Part shown: positions 20,956 to 30,497 of the stretch, one piece after another
Position numbering within the stretch: position 1 is the first letter of the stretch
Layout: every line of letters starts with the position of its first letter
Assembly (NCBI GenBank): GCA_021770345.1
Contig: JAETRD010000002.1
Coordinates: 62,001 to 126,000, forward strand
Source of the DNA: Lachnospiraceae bacterium
Lineage (GTDB): Bacteria; Bacillota; Clostridia; Lachnospirales; Lachnospiraceae
Length of the DNA: 64,000 bases
Direction: 5' to 3'
The notes under the pieces: generated by a model
What the model saw: the letters and a program-made list of their open reading frames with translations, nothing else
The model's database searches: none
What the model was told of the DNA's origin: nothing
Program-made: the position numbers and the translations under genes

Positions 20956-22830
20956 ATGGTGTTAGAGAAGATTCAAAAAGAAAATGATATCAAGCAGCTG
21001 GAGGATGAGGAACTGAAAATTCTGGCATCCGAAATCCGGGAATTTCTGATTCAGAAAATATCGCTGACGGGAGGTCATCTCGCGTCTAATCTCGGCGTGG
21101 TGGAGCTTACGATGGCACTGCATCTCTCGCTGGATCTGCCGAAGGACAAGCTGATCTGGGATGTGGGCCACCAGTCCTATACGCACAAGCTTCTGACCGG
21201 GAGGAGAGAGGGCTTTGACGAGTTAAGAAAGTACGGCGGCATGAGCGGTTTTCCAAAACGAAAAGAGAGTGCCTGCGACTGCTTTGACACCGGGCACAGC
21301 TCCACATCGATTTCCGCAGGGCTTGGGTATGCCCATGCCAGAGAGATTACCGGGGAGGATTACCGGGTGGTATCCGTGATCGGGGACGGCGCGCTGACCG
21401 GAGGCATGGCGTTTGAGGCGCTGAACAATGCGGCACAGCTGAAGACCAACTTTATTATTGTATTAAACGACAATAATATGTCGATCTCCGAGAATGTGGG
21501 AGGTCTGTCCACATATCTCGGCGGCTTCCGCACGGCGGACGCTTACCTGGGGCTGAAGCTCGGAGTCTTTAATTCCTTAAATAAAATACCGGTGTACGGG
21601 GACAAGATGGTAGAGCGGATCCGGCGGACCAAGAGCGGTATTAAGCAGCTGCTGATTCCGGGAATGCTCTTTGAGGAGATGGGAATCATCTACCTTGGTC
21701 CGGTGGACGGCGCCGATATCAGAGGGATTACCAGGTTAATGCGGGAGGCGTCGCACATCGACGGGCCGGTGCTCGTGCATGTGCTTACCCATAAGGGTGA
21801 CGGGTATCTGCCGGCGGAGCGCCATCCGGCGCGGTTCCACGGTACGGAGCCGTTTGACATCGAGACCGGTCTGCCGAGCAGACCGCGGAACAAGGCGAAT
21901 TACACGGATATCTTTTCGACGGTGATGCGCAAGCTGGGCGACCGGGATGAGAGGGTCGTTGCCGTTACCGCTGCGATGGCGGACGGCACAGGGTTAAAGC
22001 GCTTCCGCAATATGTTTCCGGAGCGTTTCTTCGATGTGGGAATCGCGGAACAGCATGCGGTCACGTTTGCGGCCGGGCTGGCCGCTGCGGGGCTAAAGCC
22101 GATTTTTGCGGTGTACTCGTCGTTTCTGCAGCGGGCGTACGATCAGATTCTGCACGATGTCTGCATTCAGGATCTGCCGGTGGTATTTGCGATCGACCGC
22201 GCGGGACTCGTGGGCAGCGACGGGGAGACGCATCAGGGGATTTTTGACATCTCCTATCTGTCGTGCATCCCCAATATGACGATTCTTGCGCCGAAAAATA
22301 AATGGGAACTTTCGGATATGGTGAAATATGCGGTTGCATTTGAACATCCGATTGCGATCCGATACCCGAGGGGTGAGGCATATGACGGGCTTGGTGAGTA
22401 CAGGGAGCCCATCGCCTGCGGGAAAAGCGAGTGGATTTACAGAGAGGAAGGGATTGCGCTTTTTGCGCTCGGCTCGATGGTGAAGACCGCGGAGGAGGTC
22501 CGACGGAAGCTCGTGGGGCAGGGGTATGCGTGCAGTCTCATCAACGCGCGCTTTGCAAAACCGCTTGACGAGGCGTGTTTACGAACGCTGCCGGAGCGCC
22601 ATGCGCTGGTTGTCACAATGGAGGAAAACGTGATCAACGGCGGGGTAGGAGAGCATGTGACGCGGTTTTATGAGGACAGCCAAATACCGGTTTCGGTGCT
22701 GAATATCGCGGTTCCGGATGCGTATGTGGAGCACGGGAACGTGGATATCCTGCGGAAGGAAATCGGGATAGACGCGGATACGGTTACCGCGCGGATATTG
22801 GAGAAAATCAGGAAGGAAACAGAGGATTGA
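20956..22830 (+). CDS. dxs: 1-deoxy-D-xylulose-5-phosphate synthase
   Basis: 624-residue thiamine diphosphate enzyme joining pyruvate and glyceraldehyde 3-phosphate, entry to the MEP isoprenoid pathway. Motifs: DVGHQSYTHKLLTGR, the ThDP motif GDGALTGGMAFEALNNA with LNDNNMSISENVG, pyrimidine-domain VGIAEQHAVTFAAGLA, and DRAGLVGSDGETHQG. Length is normal. The terminal TGA overlaps the tlyA TTG start. Confidence 0.98.
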   Translation: MVLEKIQKENDIKQLEDEELKILASEIREFLIQKISLTGGHLASNLGVVELTMALHLSLDLPKDKLIWDVGHQSYTHKLLTGRREGFDELRKYGGMSGFPKRKESACDCFDTGHSSTSISAGLGYAHAREITGEDYRVVSVIGDGALTGGMAFEALNNAAQLKTNFIIVLNDNNMSISENVGGLSTYLGGFRTADAYLGLKLGVFNSLNKIPVYGDKMVERIRRTKSGIKQLLIPGMLFEEMGIIYLGPVDGADIRGITRLMREASHIDGPVLVHVLTHKGDGYLPAERHPARFHGTEPFDIETGLPSRPRNKANYTDIFSTVMRKLGDRDERVVAVTAAMADGTGLKRFRNMFPERFFDVGIAEQHAVTFAAGLAAAGLKPIFAVYSSFLQRAYDQILHDVCIQDLPVVFAIDRAGLVGSDGETHQGIFDISYLSCIPNMTILAPKNKWELSDMVKYAVAFEHPIAIRYPRGEAYDGLGEYREPIACGKSEWIYREEGIALFALGSMVKTAEEVRRKLVGQGYACSLINARFAKPLDEACLRTLPERHALVVTMEENVINGGVGEHVTRFYEDSQIPVSVLNIAVPDAYVEHGNVDILRKEIGIDADTVTARILEKIRKETED

Positions 22831-23630
22831 AAGAGCGTTTGGATGTTTTGCTGGTCAGCCGCGGGCTGGCGCCCTCGCGGGAGAAGGCAAAGGCGATGAT
22901 CATGGAGGGCTGCGTCTTTGTCGGCAACGAGAGAGAGGACAAGGCGGGCAGCATGTTTGACACAGAAGCCGCGATCGAGATCAGGGGAAATACTTTAAAA
23001 TATGTCAGCCGCGGCGGGCTCAAGCTCGAGAAAGCGATGGCGCAGTTTGACATTGCGCTCGAGGGAAAGGTGTGCATGGATATCGGGGCTTCGACCGGCG
23101 GGTTTACCGACTGCATGCTGCAAAACGGAGCGGCGAAGGTGTATGCGGTCGATGTGGGATACGGACAGTTCGCATGGAAACTGCGCCAGGACCCCAGGGT
23201 CGTGTGCATGGAGAAGACAAATATCCGCTATGTGACGCCGGAAGATATCGCAGACCGGCTGGATTTTGCGTCGGTGGACGTGTCGTTTATTTCACTCACC
23301 AAAGTGCTTGGCCCGGCGCATGCGCTTCTTGCAGAATGGGGGGAGATGGTCTGCCTGATCAAGCCGCAGTTTGAGGCGGGACGTGAAAAGGTGGGAAAGA
23401 AAGGGGTCGTGCGGGATGCCGCGGTGCACAGGGAGGTTATTTCCGGAGTATTGGATTTTGCGGAGGAGACGGGATTTTGTGTGAAAAATCTTGAGTATTC
23501 CCCCATCAAGGGACCGGAGGGAAATATCGAGTATCTGGTGCACCTCGCAAAGGGATGTGCAGGCGCGAGAGCAGGGTCCGCAGATATTGACGCCGTGGTG
23601 GAAGCCGCGCATGGAGCACTCGACAAGTAA
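22827..23630 (+). CDS. tlyA: TlyA family rRNA methyltransferase
   Basis: 267-residue protein with an N-terminal S4 RNA-binding domain (ERLDVLLVSRGLAPSREKAK) and an FtsJ-like methyltransferase domain with the SAM motif MDIGASTGGFTDCMLQNGA. Members 2'-O-methylate rRNA (TlyA) in several bacteria; in Firmicutes the target is less clear. The start is TTG 22827, overlapping the dxs stop, with GGAAGG upstream. Its place between dxs and nadK/argR matches B. subtilis yqxC. Confidence 0.93.
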   Translation: MKERLDVLLVSRGLAPSREKAKAMIMEGCVFVGNEREDKAGSMFDTEAAIEIRGNTLKYVSRGGLKLEKAMAQFDIALEGKVCMDIGASTGGFTDCMLQNGAAKVYAVDVGYGQFAWKLRQDPRVVCMEKTNIRYVTPEDIADRLDFASVDVSFISLTKVLGPAHALLAEWGEMVCLIKPQFEAGREKVGKKGVVRDAAVHREVISGVLDFAEETGFCVKNLEYSPIKGPEGNIEYLVHLAKGCAGARAGSADIDAVVEAAHGALDK

Positions 23631-23636
23631 GAGACA

Positions 23637-24497
23637 ATGAAGCATTTTTTAATAATCACAAACCAGTACAAAGACGCCGGACTCCGGGTGACGGGGAAAC
23701 TTGAGCGTTATATTGAGGACAGAGGCGGCAGCGCATATGTCTTTGCCAGCAAAGGTGAGACGGTGGAGGAAGCGGCGCCGCACAGGGAGGAGATCCCTGC
23801 AAAGACGGAGCTCGTGCTCGTGCTCGGGGGAGACGGGACGCTGATCCGGGCGGCGGAGCGGCTTGTCGACACCGGCCTTCCGCTAATCGGCGTGAATCTC
23901 GGAACGCTGGGGTATCTGTGTGAGCTTGAGGCCGGAAACGTGTTTGCGGCGATCGACATGCTGATGGCGGACGCTTATATGATCGAGGAGCGCATGATGC
24001 TGTCCGGCTCCGGGATCAAGGCGGGAAAAGCCGTGGCGGAAGGGATTGCGTTAAACGATATCGTCATACACCGCACGGGCGCGCTGTCGGTGGTCCGCAT
24101 GATCGTTTCGGTCAACGGAGAGTATCTGCATACGTTTCGCGGGGACGGCATCATTCTCTCGACGCCGACCGGATCGACCGGCTACAATATGTCGGCGGGA
24201 GGACCGATCGTGGACCCGAAAGCGGAACTGATTTTAATCACGCCGATCAATGCCCACAATCTGAATTCCCGGAGCATCGTGCTCGGACCGGAGGACGAGG
24301 TTACCATTGAGATAGGAAAGCGGCGCTCGCAGAAGGACGAGCTTGTGGAGGTCAGCTTTGACGGTGACAATGCGGTTCGTCTGGAGGTAGGAGACCGTTT
24401 TATGATTCGAAAGGCGGGACATACGGCCCGCATCTGTAAGCTCAGCAAAAAGAGTTTTCTGGAAATTCTGAGCAAAAAGATGCAGACATACACATAG
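23637..24497 (+). CDS. nadK: NAD kinase
   Basis: 286-residue enzyme phosphorylating NAD to NADP. The catalytic motif GGDGTLIRAAERL and the dinucleotide-binding TPTGSTGYNMSAGGPIVDP are intact, with GVNLGTLGYLCELE between. It lies six bases after tlyA and before argR, an arrangement common in Clostridia but not in B. subtilis. Confidence 0.95.
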   Translation: MKHFLIITNQYKDAGLRVTGKLERYIEDRGGSAYVFASKGETVEEAAPHREEIPAKTELVLVLGGDGTLIRAAERLVDTGLPLIGVNLGTLGYLCELEAGNVFAAIDMLMADAYMIEERMMLSGSGIKAGKAVAEGIALNDIVIHRTGALSVVRMIVSVNGEYLHTFRGDGIILSTPTGSTGYNMSAGGPIVDPKAELILITPINAHNLNSRSIVLGPEDEVTIEIGKRRSQKDELVEVSFDGDNAVRLEVGDRFMIRKAGHTARICKLSKKSFLEILSKKMQTYT

Positions 24498-24526
24498 AGG
24501 ATTTATGAGAGCCGGGAGGAATCAGA

Positions 24527-24979
24527 GTGAAAACGAAACGTCAGGCAAAGATGTTGGAACTAATCAGAAAATATGAGATTGAGACGCAGGAGGAGCTGTC
24601 GGATTATCTCGAAAAAGAAGGCTATCAGGTAACGCAGGCCACCGTTTCGAGAGACATCCGGGAGCTCAAGCTGACAAAAGTGCCGATGACCGGGGGAAAA
24701 CAGAAGTACGCCGCGCTGCAGGAACCGGGCGATGATATGGCGCTAAAGTACGGGCGGGTTTTTACGGACGGTTTCCTGTCCATGGATATCGCGCAGAATA
24801 TTCTCGTGATCAAAACGGTGTCCGGCATGGCATCTGCGGTGGCTGCGGCTTTGGATGCGATGGCGTTCGACGAGATCGTGGGGAGCATCGCGGGGGACGA
24901 TACCATTATGTGCGTGCTGCACAGCGAGGACGATGCCGTGCGGGTGAAAAACCGTCTGCGGAAAATTGTCGAGGAATAG
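24527..24979 (+). CDS. argR: Arginine repressor ArgR
   Basis: 150-residue hexameric regulator of arginine genes. An N-terminal winged helix (KMLELIRKYEIETQEELSDYL, with TQATVSRDIRELKL as recognition region) is followed by a C-terminal arginine-binding and oligomerisation domain with GSIAGDDTIMCVL. GTG 24527 follows GGGAGGA. A likely target, argH, lies at 42 kb, although no ARG box was recognised there. Confidence 0.94.
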   Translation: MKTKRQAKMLELIRKYEIETQEELSDYLEKEGYQVTQATVSRDIRELKLTKVPMTGGKQKYAALQEPGDDMALKYGRVFTDGFLSMDIAQNILVIKTVSGMASAVAAALDAMAFDEIVGSIAGDDTIMCVLHSEDDAVRVKNRLRKIVEE

Positions 24980-25013
24980 AACAGACACTTACGGGAGAGT
25001 AGAAGGAGATTCC

Positions 25014-26702
25014 ATGTTACAAAGTCTGCATGTAAAAAATCTGGCGCTGATTGACGAAGCCGAGGTGGTGTTTGACGACGGATTAAATATTCTTTCCGGG
25101 GAAACCGGAGCCGGCAAGTCCATTCTCATAGGCTCCGTGAATCTGGCGCTGGGAGAGAAAGTACAGAGAGAGATGTTAAAAGAACGGGAGGGTTCCGGGG
25201 AGGCCGGGTCGGCGTTTGTGGAGCTTGTTTTCCGGGTGACGGATGAGCGGATCATATCGCGGCTTGCGTCGATGGATATCTATCCCGAGGACGACGAGGT
25301 GATCTTAAGCCGCAGGATTACGGGCGGCAGAGGTACCGCGAAGGTAAACGGCGAGAGCGTGCCGGCCTCAAAGGTCCGGGAGATTGCGTCCGTTCTGATC
25401 GATATACACGGACAACATGAGCACCAGTCGCTGCTCTCAAAGAAAAAGCATCTGGAGATCTTAGACGACTATGCGGGGGAAAAGCTCGTGGCGTTAAAGG
25501 AACAGCTTTCCGAGACCTACCACAGTTACCGCTCGCTTCTCGCGGAGCGGCAGAGCGCGGATGTGGGCGTGGAGGAACGCGGCCGGGAAATCGCTCTTCT
25601 GGAATATGAGATCAGGGAAATCGAGGATGCCGCGCTGCGTGAGGGAGAGGATGAGGAGCTCGAGGTCCAATACCGCAGGATGAGCAACAGCCAGCGCATT
25701 GCGGGTGCGGCCGGGAGCGCATACAACTGTACCGGGGGCGGTATGGACAGCGCATCGGACCTGATCGGGCGTGCGTTGCATGAGATTTCCGGTGCGTCCT
25801 CTTATGACGAGGGGCTAAAACAGTTAGAGAGCGAGCTTGTGGAGATTGATAATCTGCTCAATGATTTTAACCGGGAGCTTTCAGATTATATGGACGAGCA
25901 GGAGTTTGACGATGAGATCTTTTATCAGGTGGAAAAGCGCCTGGACGTTTTAAATCATCTGAAATCCAAATACGGGAGCACGCTTGCGGATGTGGCTCAG
26001 ACGCTCGCCGAAAAGCAGAAGCGTCTTGCAAAGCTGCAGGATTATGACTGTTATCTCGCAGAGCTCGGTGAGAAGATTGCGGCGGCGGAACACATTTTAA
26101 AAGACCTCTGCGAAAAAGTGTCGAAGATACGAAAAGAGTCTGCAGAGAAGCTCACCGCGGCGGTGACCGAGGCGCTGTGCGATCTCAACTTTCTGGATGT
26201 GCGCTTCGAGATGGCGTTTGCGCGGACCGCGGATTACACGGCGCTCGGCTGCGACGATGCGGAGTTTCTGATTTCCACGAATCCGGGGGAGCCGGTGAAG
26301 CCGCTGGGCAGAGTGGCGTCCGGCGGAGAACTCTCGCGGATTATGCTGGCGATAAAGACGGTTCTGGCGGATGAGGATGCGGTGGAAACGCTGATTTTCG
26401 ATGAGATTGATGCCGGTATCAGCGGGCGGACCGCCCAGATGGTCTCTGAGAAGATGAATGTGCTCGGGCGCAGCCATCAGATCATCTGCATCACACATCT
26501 GCCGCAGATTGCGGCGATGGCGGATGCGCATTATCTGATTGAAAAATCGGTGCAGAACCAGACCACCGTGTCGAAAATCAGACGTCTGAATGAGGAGGAG
26601 AGCGCGGACGAGCTCGCGCGGATGCTCGGGGGCGTGGAAATTACGGAGACGGTGAGAAAGAGCGCCGAGGAGATGAAACGGCTGGCCCGCTCAAAAAAAT
26701 AA
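25014..26702 (+). CDS. recN: DNA repair protein RecN
   Basis: 562-residue SMC-like ATPase acting early in double-strand break repair. Walker A GETGAGKS near residue 30, two coiled-coil arms on either side of a short central region, the ABC signature VASGGELSRIMLAIK and Walker B TLIFDEIDAGISGRTA. ATG 25014 follows AGAAGGAG; the longer frame from 24966 overlaps argR. It sits in its conserved position between argR and spoIVB. Confidence 0.97.
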   Translation: MLQSLHVKNLALIDEAEVVFDDGLNILSGETGAGKSILIGSVNLALGEKVQREMLKEREGSGEAGSAFVELVFRVTDERIISRLASMDIYPEDDEVILSRRITGGRGTAKVNGESVPASKVREIASVLIDIHGQHEHQSLLSKKKHLEILDDYAGEKLVALKEQLSETYHSYRSLLAERQSADVGVEERGREIALLEYEIREIEDAALREGEDEELEVQYRRMSNSQRIAGAAGSAYNCTGGGMDSASDLIGRALHEISGASSYDEGLKQLESELVEIDNLLNDFNRELSDYMDEQEFDDEIFYQVEKRLDVLNHLKSKYGSTLADVAQTLAEKQKRLAKLQDYDCYLAELGEKIAAAEHILKDLCEKVSKIRKESAEKLTAAVTEALCDLNFLDVRFEMAFARTADYTALGCDDAEFLISTNPGEPVKPLGRVASGGELSRIMLAIKTVLADEDAVETLIFDEIDAGISGRTAQMVSEKMNVLGRSHQIICITHLPQIAAMADAHYLIEKSVQNQTTVSKIRRLNEEESADELARMLGGVEITETVRKSAEEMKRLARSKK

Positions 26703-26739
26703 GAAACGCGTTTGAAAACCGAAAATGTCCATATAATAA

Positions 26740-26772
26740 AGGAAGGCACGAAAATCGTGTCTTCCTTTTTTA
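26740..26772 (+). terminator. Terminator between recN and spoIVB
   Basis: AAGGAAG and CACGA arms pair with TCGTG and CTTCCTT around AAA, followed by T6. It separates the constitutive repair genes from the sporulation genes. Confidence 0.85.
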
Positions 26773-26787
26773 AATCAGAAAGAGAGA

Positions 26788-28017
26788 ATGAGAGGACAGA
26801 ATAGAATGGACTTTTATCGGTGGATACAGCGTACAGTGCAGGCCGGTTTTTTTGCCGTGGCAATCTTTGCCATTGTGACGTTTCAGAATGCGATACCGGA
26901 GGAGATGTATGTGAAGGCGGGGGAAGAGATCCGCTACGATTTCGGCGTGCCGGTCAGCGTGGTGATGAAGGAGGAGGGGGCGGAGGTGCTGGCAAATTTC
27001 TCGGAGAGAGTCCGTACCAGTGATCTTTCCTATACGATCACCTGCAAATTGTTCGGCATTTTTCCGGTCGGGGACGTTAAGGTAAATCTGGTGGATGACA
27101 GGCAGGTATATGCCAGCGGAGAGACCATCGGGATTTATGTGAAGACAAAAGGGGTGCTTGTGATTGACACGGCCACGGTGACGGACGCTGCGGGTGATCG
27201 GGTAAGCCCGGCAAAGCATCTGGTGAAGGGCGGCGATTACATTGTGAGCGTCAACGGGGAGGCCGTTTCGGCAAAAGAGGAACTGACGGAGAAAGTTGCG
27301 GCTGCCGGGAATGCAAGGGATGTGCTGGGGCTGTGCAGAAACGGAGAGTACATTGAGGTTTCGATGACGCCGGTGCGTGATGATGCGGGAAATTATCTGC
27401 TGGGAATCTGGGTGCGGGACGATTTGGCCGGAGTCGGAACGCTTACTTATTACGACGAAGGATATTTTGGTGCACTCGGACATGCGGTCAGTGACGGAGA
27501 CACCGGAACGCAGATGGAACTGTCCGAGGGCTGGATTTATCCTGCAAAGATTGTGGGAATACGCAAAGGGGAGAACGGGACGCCGGGAGAATTGTCCGGT
27601 GTGATCGACTATCAGGGGCACAGGCCCCTTGGAACGATCGCGGACAATACGGCGCTTGGGATATACGGTTCGCTGGACGGACAGCAGCAGGGGATGATCG
27701 ATGCGGAGGCATACGAAGTCGGTTACAAGCAGATGGTGCATCCGGGTACGGCTTATATCATCTCCGAAGTGTCGGGGGAAAGGGAAACCTATGAAATCAG
27801 GATTCAGAACCTTGATTTCAGCAGATATGCGGAAAACAAAGGAATCCTGTTTGAGGTGACGGATCAGCGGCTTTTGGATGTGACCGGAGGAATCGTGCAG
27901 GGGATGAGCGGCAGTCCGATTATTCAGGACGGAAAGCTAATCGGTGCGGTTACGCATGTATTTGTGTCGGATTCGTCAAGAGGGTATGGTATTTTTATCG
28001 AAAAAATGCTACACTGA
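26788..28017 (+). CDS. spoIVB: SpoIVB serine peptidase
   Basis: 409-residue forespore-secreted S55 peptidase that signals activation of pro-sigma-K in the mother cell. An N-terminal membrane/signal helix (residues ~12-32), a PDZ domain (GGDYIVSVNGEAVSAKEEL), and the S55 catalytic part with GALGHAVSDGDTG (His) and GIVQGMSGSPIIQDGKLIGAVTHVF (Ser). ATG 26788 is used; ATG 26806 behind AGAGGA is a credible alternative. It would be expected to carry a sigma-G promoter, which was not identified. Confidence 0.95.
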   Translation: MRGQNRMDFYRWIQRTVQAGFFAVAIFAIVTFQNAIPEEMYVKAGEEIRYDFGVPVSVVMKEEGAEVLANFSERVRTSDLSYTITCKLFGIFPVGDVKVNLVDDRQVYASGETIGIYVKTKGVLVIDTATVTDAAGDRVSPAKHLVKGGDYIVSVNGEAVSAKEELTEKVAAAGNARDVLGLCRNGEYIEVSMTPVRDDAGNYLLGIWVRDDLAGVGTLTYYDEGYFGALGHAVSDGDTGTQMELSEGWIYPAKIVGIRKGENGTPGELSGVIDYQGHRPLGTIADNTALGIYGSLDGQQQGMIDAEAYEVGYKQMVHPGTAYIISEVSGERETYEIRIQNLDFSRYAENKGILFEVTDQRLLDVTGGIVQGMSGSPIIQDGKLIGAVTHVFVSDSSRGYGIFIEKMLH

Positions 28018-28055
28018 TAACAACATAACAACAGATGTAGAATAAGAGCGGGGGA

Positions 28056-29531
28056 ATGCATGTGGAGGATAACAGGGAGATGAATCAGCTTGCCGACGAG
28101 TACTATAGCGAAGGCAGGCAGACCTTTAACGACGGGCGCTTAAGCGAGGCGGCAGTGCTGATTCAGAAGGCAATTCAGTTATACCAGAAATGCGGAAACT
28201 GGAAGCAGTATGTGACGGCAATGAATCTGATGGGTGTTATCTACGCGGCAATCGGAAATGAGACGATGGCGATCGATTACTATCTGGAAGGGCTTGAGTG
28301 CGCAATCGACAATCAGTTCCGCATTCTGATCGCGCTGTTTTACAACAACATCGGATCTCGTTATCAGGAACTCGGGGAGCACAGAAGAGCGATTGAATAT
28401 TTTCTGAAGTCGGTGCGGGAACTCGAGGACGAGACGGCACCAAAGGAGAAAAACGACAGTCTCTGGCATCTGATAACGTATCTGAACCTCCAGACCTCTT
28501 ACTGGGAGCTTGAGGAGTACGATGTGGCATATGAGTACCTGCAGAAAGCTGAGCGTTATCTGACCGAGGAGATAGAGGAGACATACCACTGTACGTTTCT
28601 GACCGCCAAGTGCAGACTGCTCTGGGACAGGGGCGAGAAGGAGTATGTCTACCGTCATCTCGAAGAGCTGCTAAACAGTGCCGAGCACGACGATAACGCC
28701 TCGGACCATGTGCAGAATATGAAGAGCCTGTGCTCTCTTCTGAGGGATATGGAGGAATTTGAGGGCTGGAAGCGCGTCATCGATTCCTTTGAACAGTACA
28801 GCAGGGAACAGGGCACGGTTTATTGCCGGCTGATTCTGACGGAGATGCAGATGGAGTATTACCGTGTGATCGGAGAAATGCAGAAGTATATCCGTCTGTG
28901 TGTGGATCATACGGAGCTTTACCAGAAACAACGGGAAATTGTGGATAAGGAGAGAGCGGCAGCGATTGACATCAAAATCGAGCTGCGGAACAAGGAGGCG
29001 GAGAGAAAACAGGCGGAGGCAAAGTCAACGACGGATGCGCTGACTGGACTGGGAAATCGCTATCTCTTAGATCATGAGGCCGCAAAAATATTTGCGGAGG
29101 CATCGAGAGAGGGTACCGTGATTTCGGTAGGAGTGTTGGATATTGATTACTTTAAACAGCACAACGATACATATGGCCATATTCAGGGGGATACCTGCCT
29201 GCAGCGGGTTGCAAAGGTGCTGGCCGAGACGGCCAGGGGAATCGGCCAGGTCTATCGATTTGGCGGGGACGAATTTGTGATGCTGCTTGAGGAGGGAGAC
29301 AGCAGCAGGGTGGAGCAGATTGCAGAGTCGGTGAAGCAGTGCCTTGCCAGAGAACAAATTAAAAACGAAAATTCCAGGGTGATTCCAGAGATAACGATTT
29401 CTCAGGGATATGTCTGTTTTGTTCCAAAGGGAGGTGAGACGGCCGGAGAGCTCATCAAACATGCGGATGTGGCGTTGTATCATGTAAAAGAGAACGGAAG
29501 AAACGGTTACCACATCATAACGGAGGCGTAA
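28056..29531 (+). CDS. TPR-repeat diguanylate cyclase (GGDEF)
   Basis: 491-residue cytoplasmic protein. Residues ~10-290 are tetratricopeptide-like helical repeats (for example LYQKCGNWKQYVTAMNLMG, YNNIGSRYQELGEHRRAIEYF, LNLQTSYWELEEYDVAYEYL). A short coiled coil leads into a GGDEF domain with TDALTGLGNRY, VLDIDYFKQHNDTYGH and an intact RFGGDEF. The allosteric RxxD inhibitory site before GGDEF is absent. It is expected to make cyclic-di-GMP under control of the TPR region, which may bind a peptide or protein. No membrane segment. It lies between spoIVB and spo0A, which are normally neighbours. Confidence 0.93.
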   Translation: MHVEDNREMNQLADEYYSEGRQTFNDGRLSEAAVLIQKAIQLYQKCGNWKQYVTAMNLMGVIYAAIGNETMAIDYYLEGLECAIDNQFRILIALFYNNIGSRYQELGEHRRAIEYFLKSVRELEDETAPKEKNDSLWHLITYLNLQTSYWELEEYDVAYEYLQKAERYLTEEIEETYHCTFLTAKCRLLWDRGEKEYVYRHLEELLNSAEHDDNASDHVQNMKSLCSLLRDMEEFEGWKRVIDSFEQYSREQGTVYCRLILTEMQMEYYRVIGEMQKYIRLCVDHTELYQKQREIVDKERAAAIDIKIELRNKEAERKQAEAKSTTDALTGLGNRYLLDHEAAKIFAEASREGTVISVGVLDIDYFKQHNDTYGHIQGDTCLQRVAKVLAETARGIGQVYRFGGDEFVMLLEEGDSSRVEQIAESVKQCLAREQIKNENSRVIPEITISQGYVCFVPKGGETAGELIKHADVALYHVKENGRNGYHIITEA

Positions 29532-29567
29532 GGGATATGGAGATATAAAAATCTCTTAACGACGCGC

Positions 29568-29577
29568 TTCGACAAAA
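29568..29577. promoter_or_regulatory. Candidate Spo0A binding site (0A box) upstream of spo0A
   Basis: TTCGACAAAA reads on the opposite strand as TTTTGTCGAA, a full match to the 0A box core TGTCGAA. It lies about 62-71 bases before the spo0A ATG and suggests autoregulation. No clear sigma-H -35/-10 pair was found. Confidence 0.6.
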
Positions 29578-29638
29578 TTTCGTGTGACCGAATCAGTATT
29601 ATCAACAAGTAACATGTTTTGTCACAGGAGGGACTAAA

Positions 29639-30427
29639 ATGGAAAAACTAAATGTAGCCATTGCAGATGATAATGAGAAAATGCTGCGATTATTGGGAAA
29701 AATTATCGAAAGCGATGAGGAATTGAATGTAGTCGGAACTGCAAGAGACGGAGAAGAGGCATACAATGTGATAAAAACAAAAGAACCGGATGTTGTTTTA
29801 CTGGATATCGTGATGCCAAAGTTAGACGGACTTGGAGTACTTGACCGGGTGAACCATGACAAGAGCATCAAAAAACATCCGACATTTATTATGATCAGTG
29901 CAATCGGACAGGAGAAAATTACAGAAGACGCGTTTAATCTCGGGGCGGATTATTATATTATGAAACCCTTTGACAATGATATGGTAATCAATCGAATTAA
30001 GCATGTCAAGGACAGCGGCAACGCCGAAATCCGCAAGGTCAATGCCTATGAGAAGGCAGAGGAGTACGGGGAGCGGAATCTTGAGGCGGATGTTACCGAA
30101 ATTATTCATGAGATCGGTGTTCCGGCACATATCAAGGGATACCAGTACTTAAGAGATGCGATCGTGATGTCCGTCAATGACATGGATATGCTCAATTCCA
30201 TCACGAAAGTTCTCTACCCGACGATTGCAAAGAAGTATCAGACGACCTCGAGCAGAGTCGAACGGGCGATCCGTCATGCGATTGAGGTGGCGTGGAGCAG
30301 AGGGAAGATGGATACCATCGATGAGATGTTCGGATATACGATTCACAATGGAAAAGGAAAACCGACAAATTCCGAATTTATTGCGCTTATCACAGACCGC
30401 ATTCGTCTGCAGTACAAAATGCATTAG
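29639..30427 (+). CDS. spo0A: Sporulation master regulator Spo0A
   Basis: 262-residue response regulator. The receiver domain has the acidic pair D10/D11, phospho-acceptor D56 in [12 protein letters not shown] and Lys in YYIMKPF. The C-terminal DNA-binding domain has the recognition helix region [21 protein letters not shown]. Phosphorylated Spo0A switches the cell into sporulation and affects motility and solvent or toxin genes in Clostridia. AGGAGGG precedes ATG 29639. An 0A box lies upstream. Confidence 0.98.
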   Translation: MEKLNVAIADDNEKMLRLLGKIIESDEELNVVGTARDGEEAYNVIKTKEPDVVLLDIVMPKLDGLGVLDRVNHDKSIKKHPTFIMISAIGQEKITEDAFNLGADYYIMKPFDNDMVINRIKHVKDSGNAEIRKVNAYEKAEEYGERNLEADVTEIIHEIGVPAHIKGYQYLRDAIVMSVNDMDMLNSITKVLYPTIAKKYQTTSSRVERAIRHAIEVAWSRGKMDTIDEMFGYTIHNGKGKPTNSEFIALITDRIRLQYKMH

Positions 30428-30445
30428 TGCCGGGAGAGATTATTC

Positions 30446-30481
30446 TTTTCAGAAAACAGGAATTATTATATAATATTCCTG
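30446..30481 (+). promoter_or_regulatory. glgA promoter overlapping a palindrome
   Basis: TTTTCA (30446-30451), 17 bp, TATAAT (30469-30474). The -10 is inside an imperfect inverted repeat whose arms CAGGAAT and ATTCCTG span 30457-30481, possibly an operator. Confidence 0.5.
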
Positions 30482-30497
30482 TATGGAGGGAATTATT

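Noticed and set aside
26770-27741. 323-residue antisense ORF over spoIVB
   Set aside because: It lies wholly opposite a clear S55 peptidase and shows no domain or ribosome binding site.
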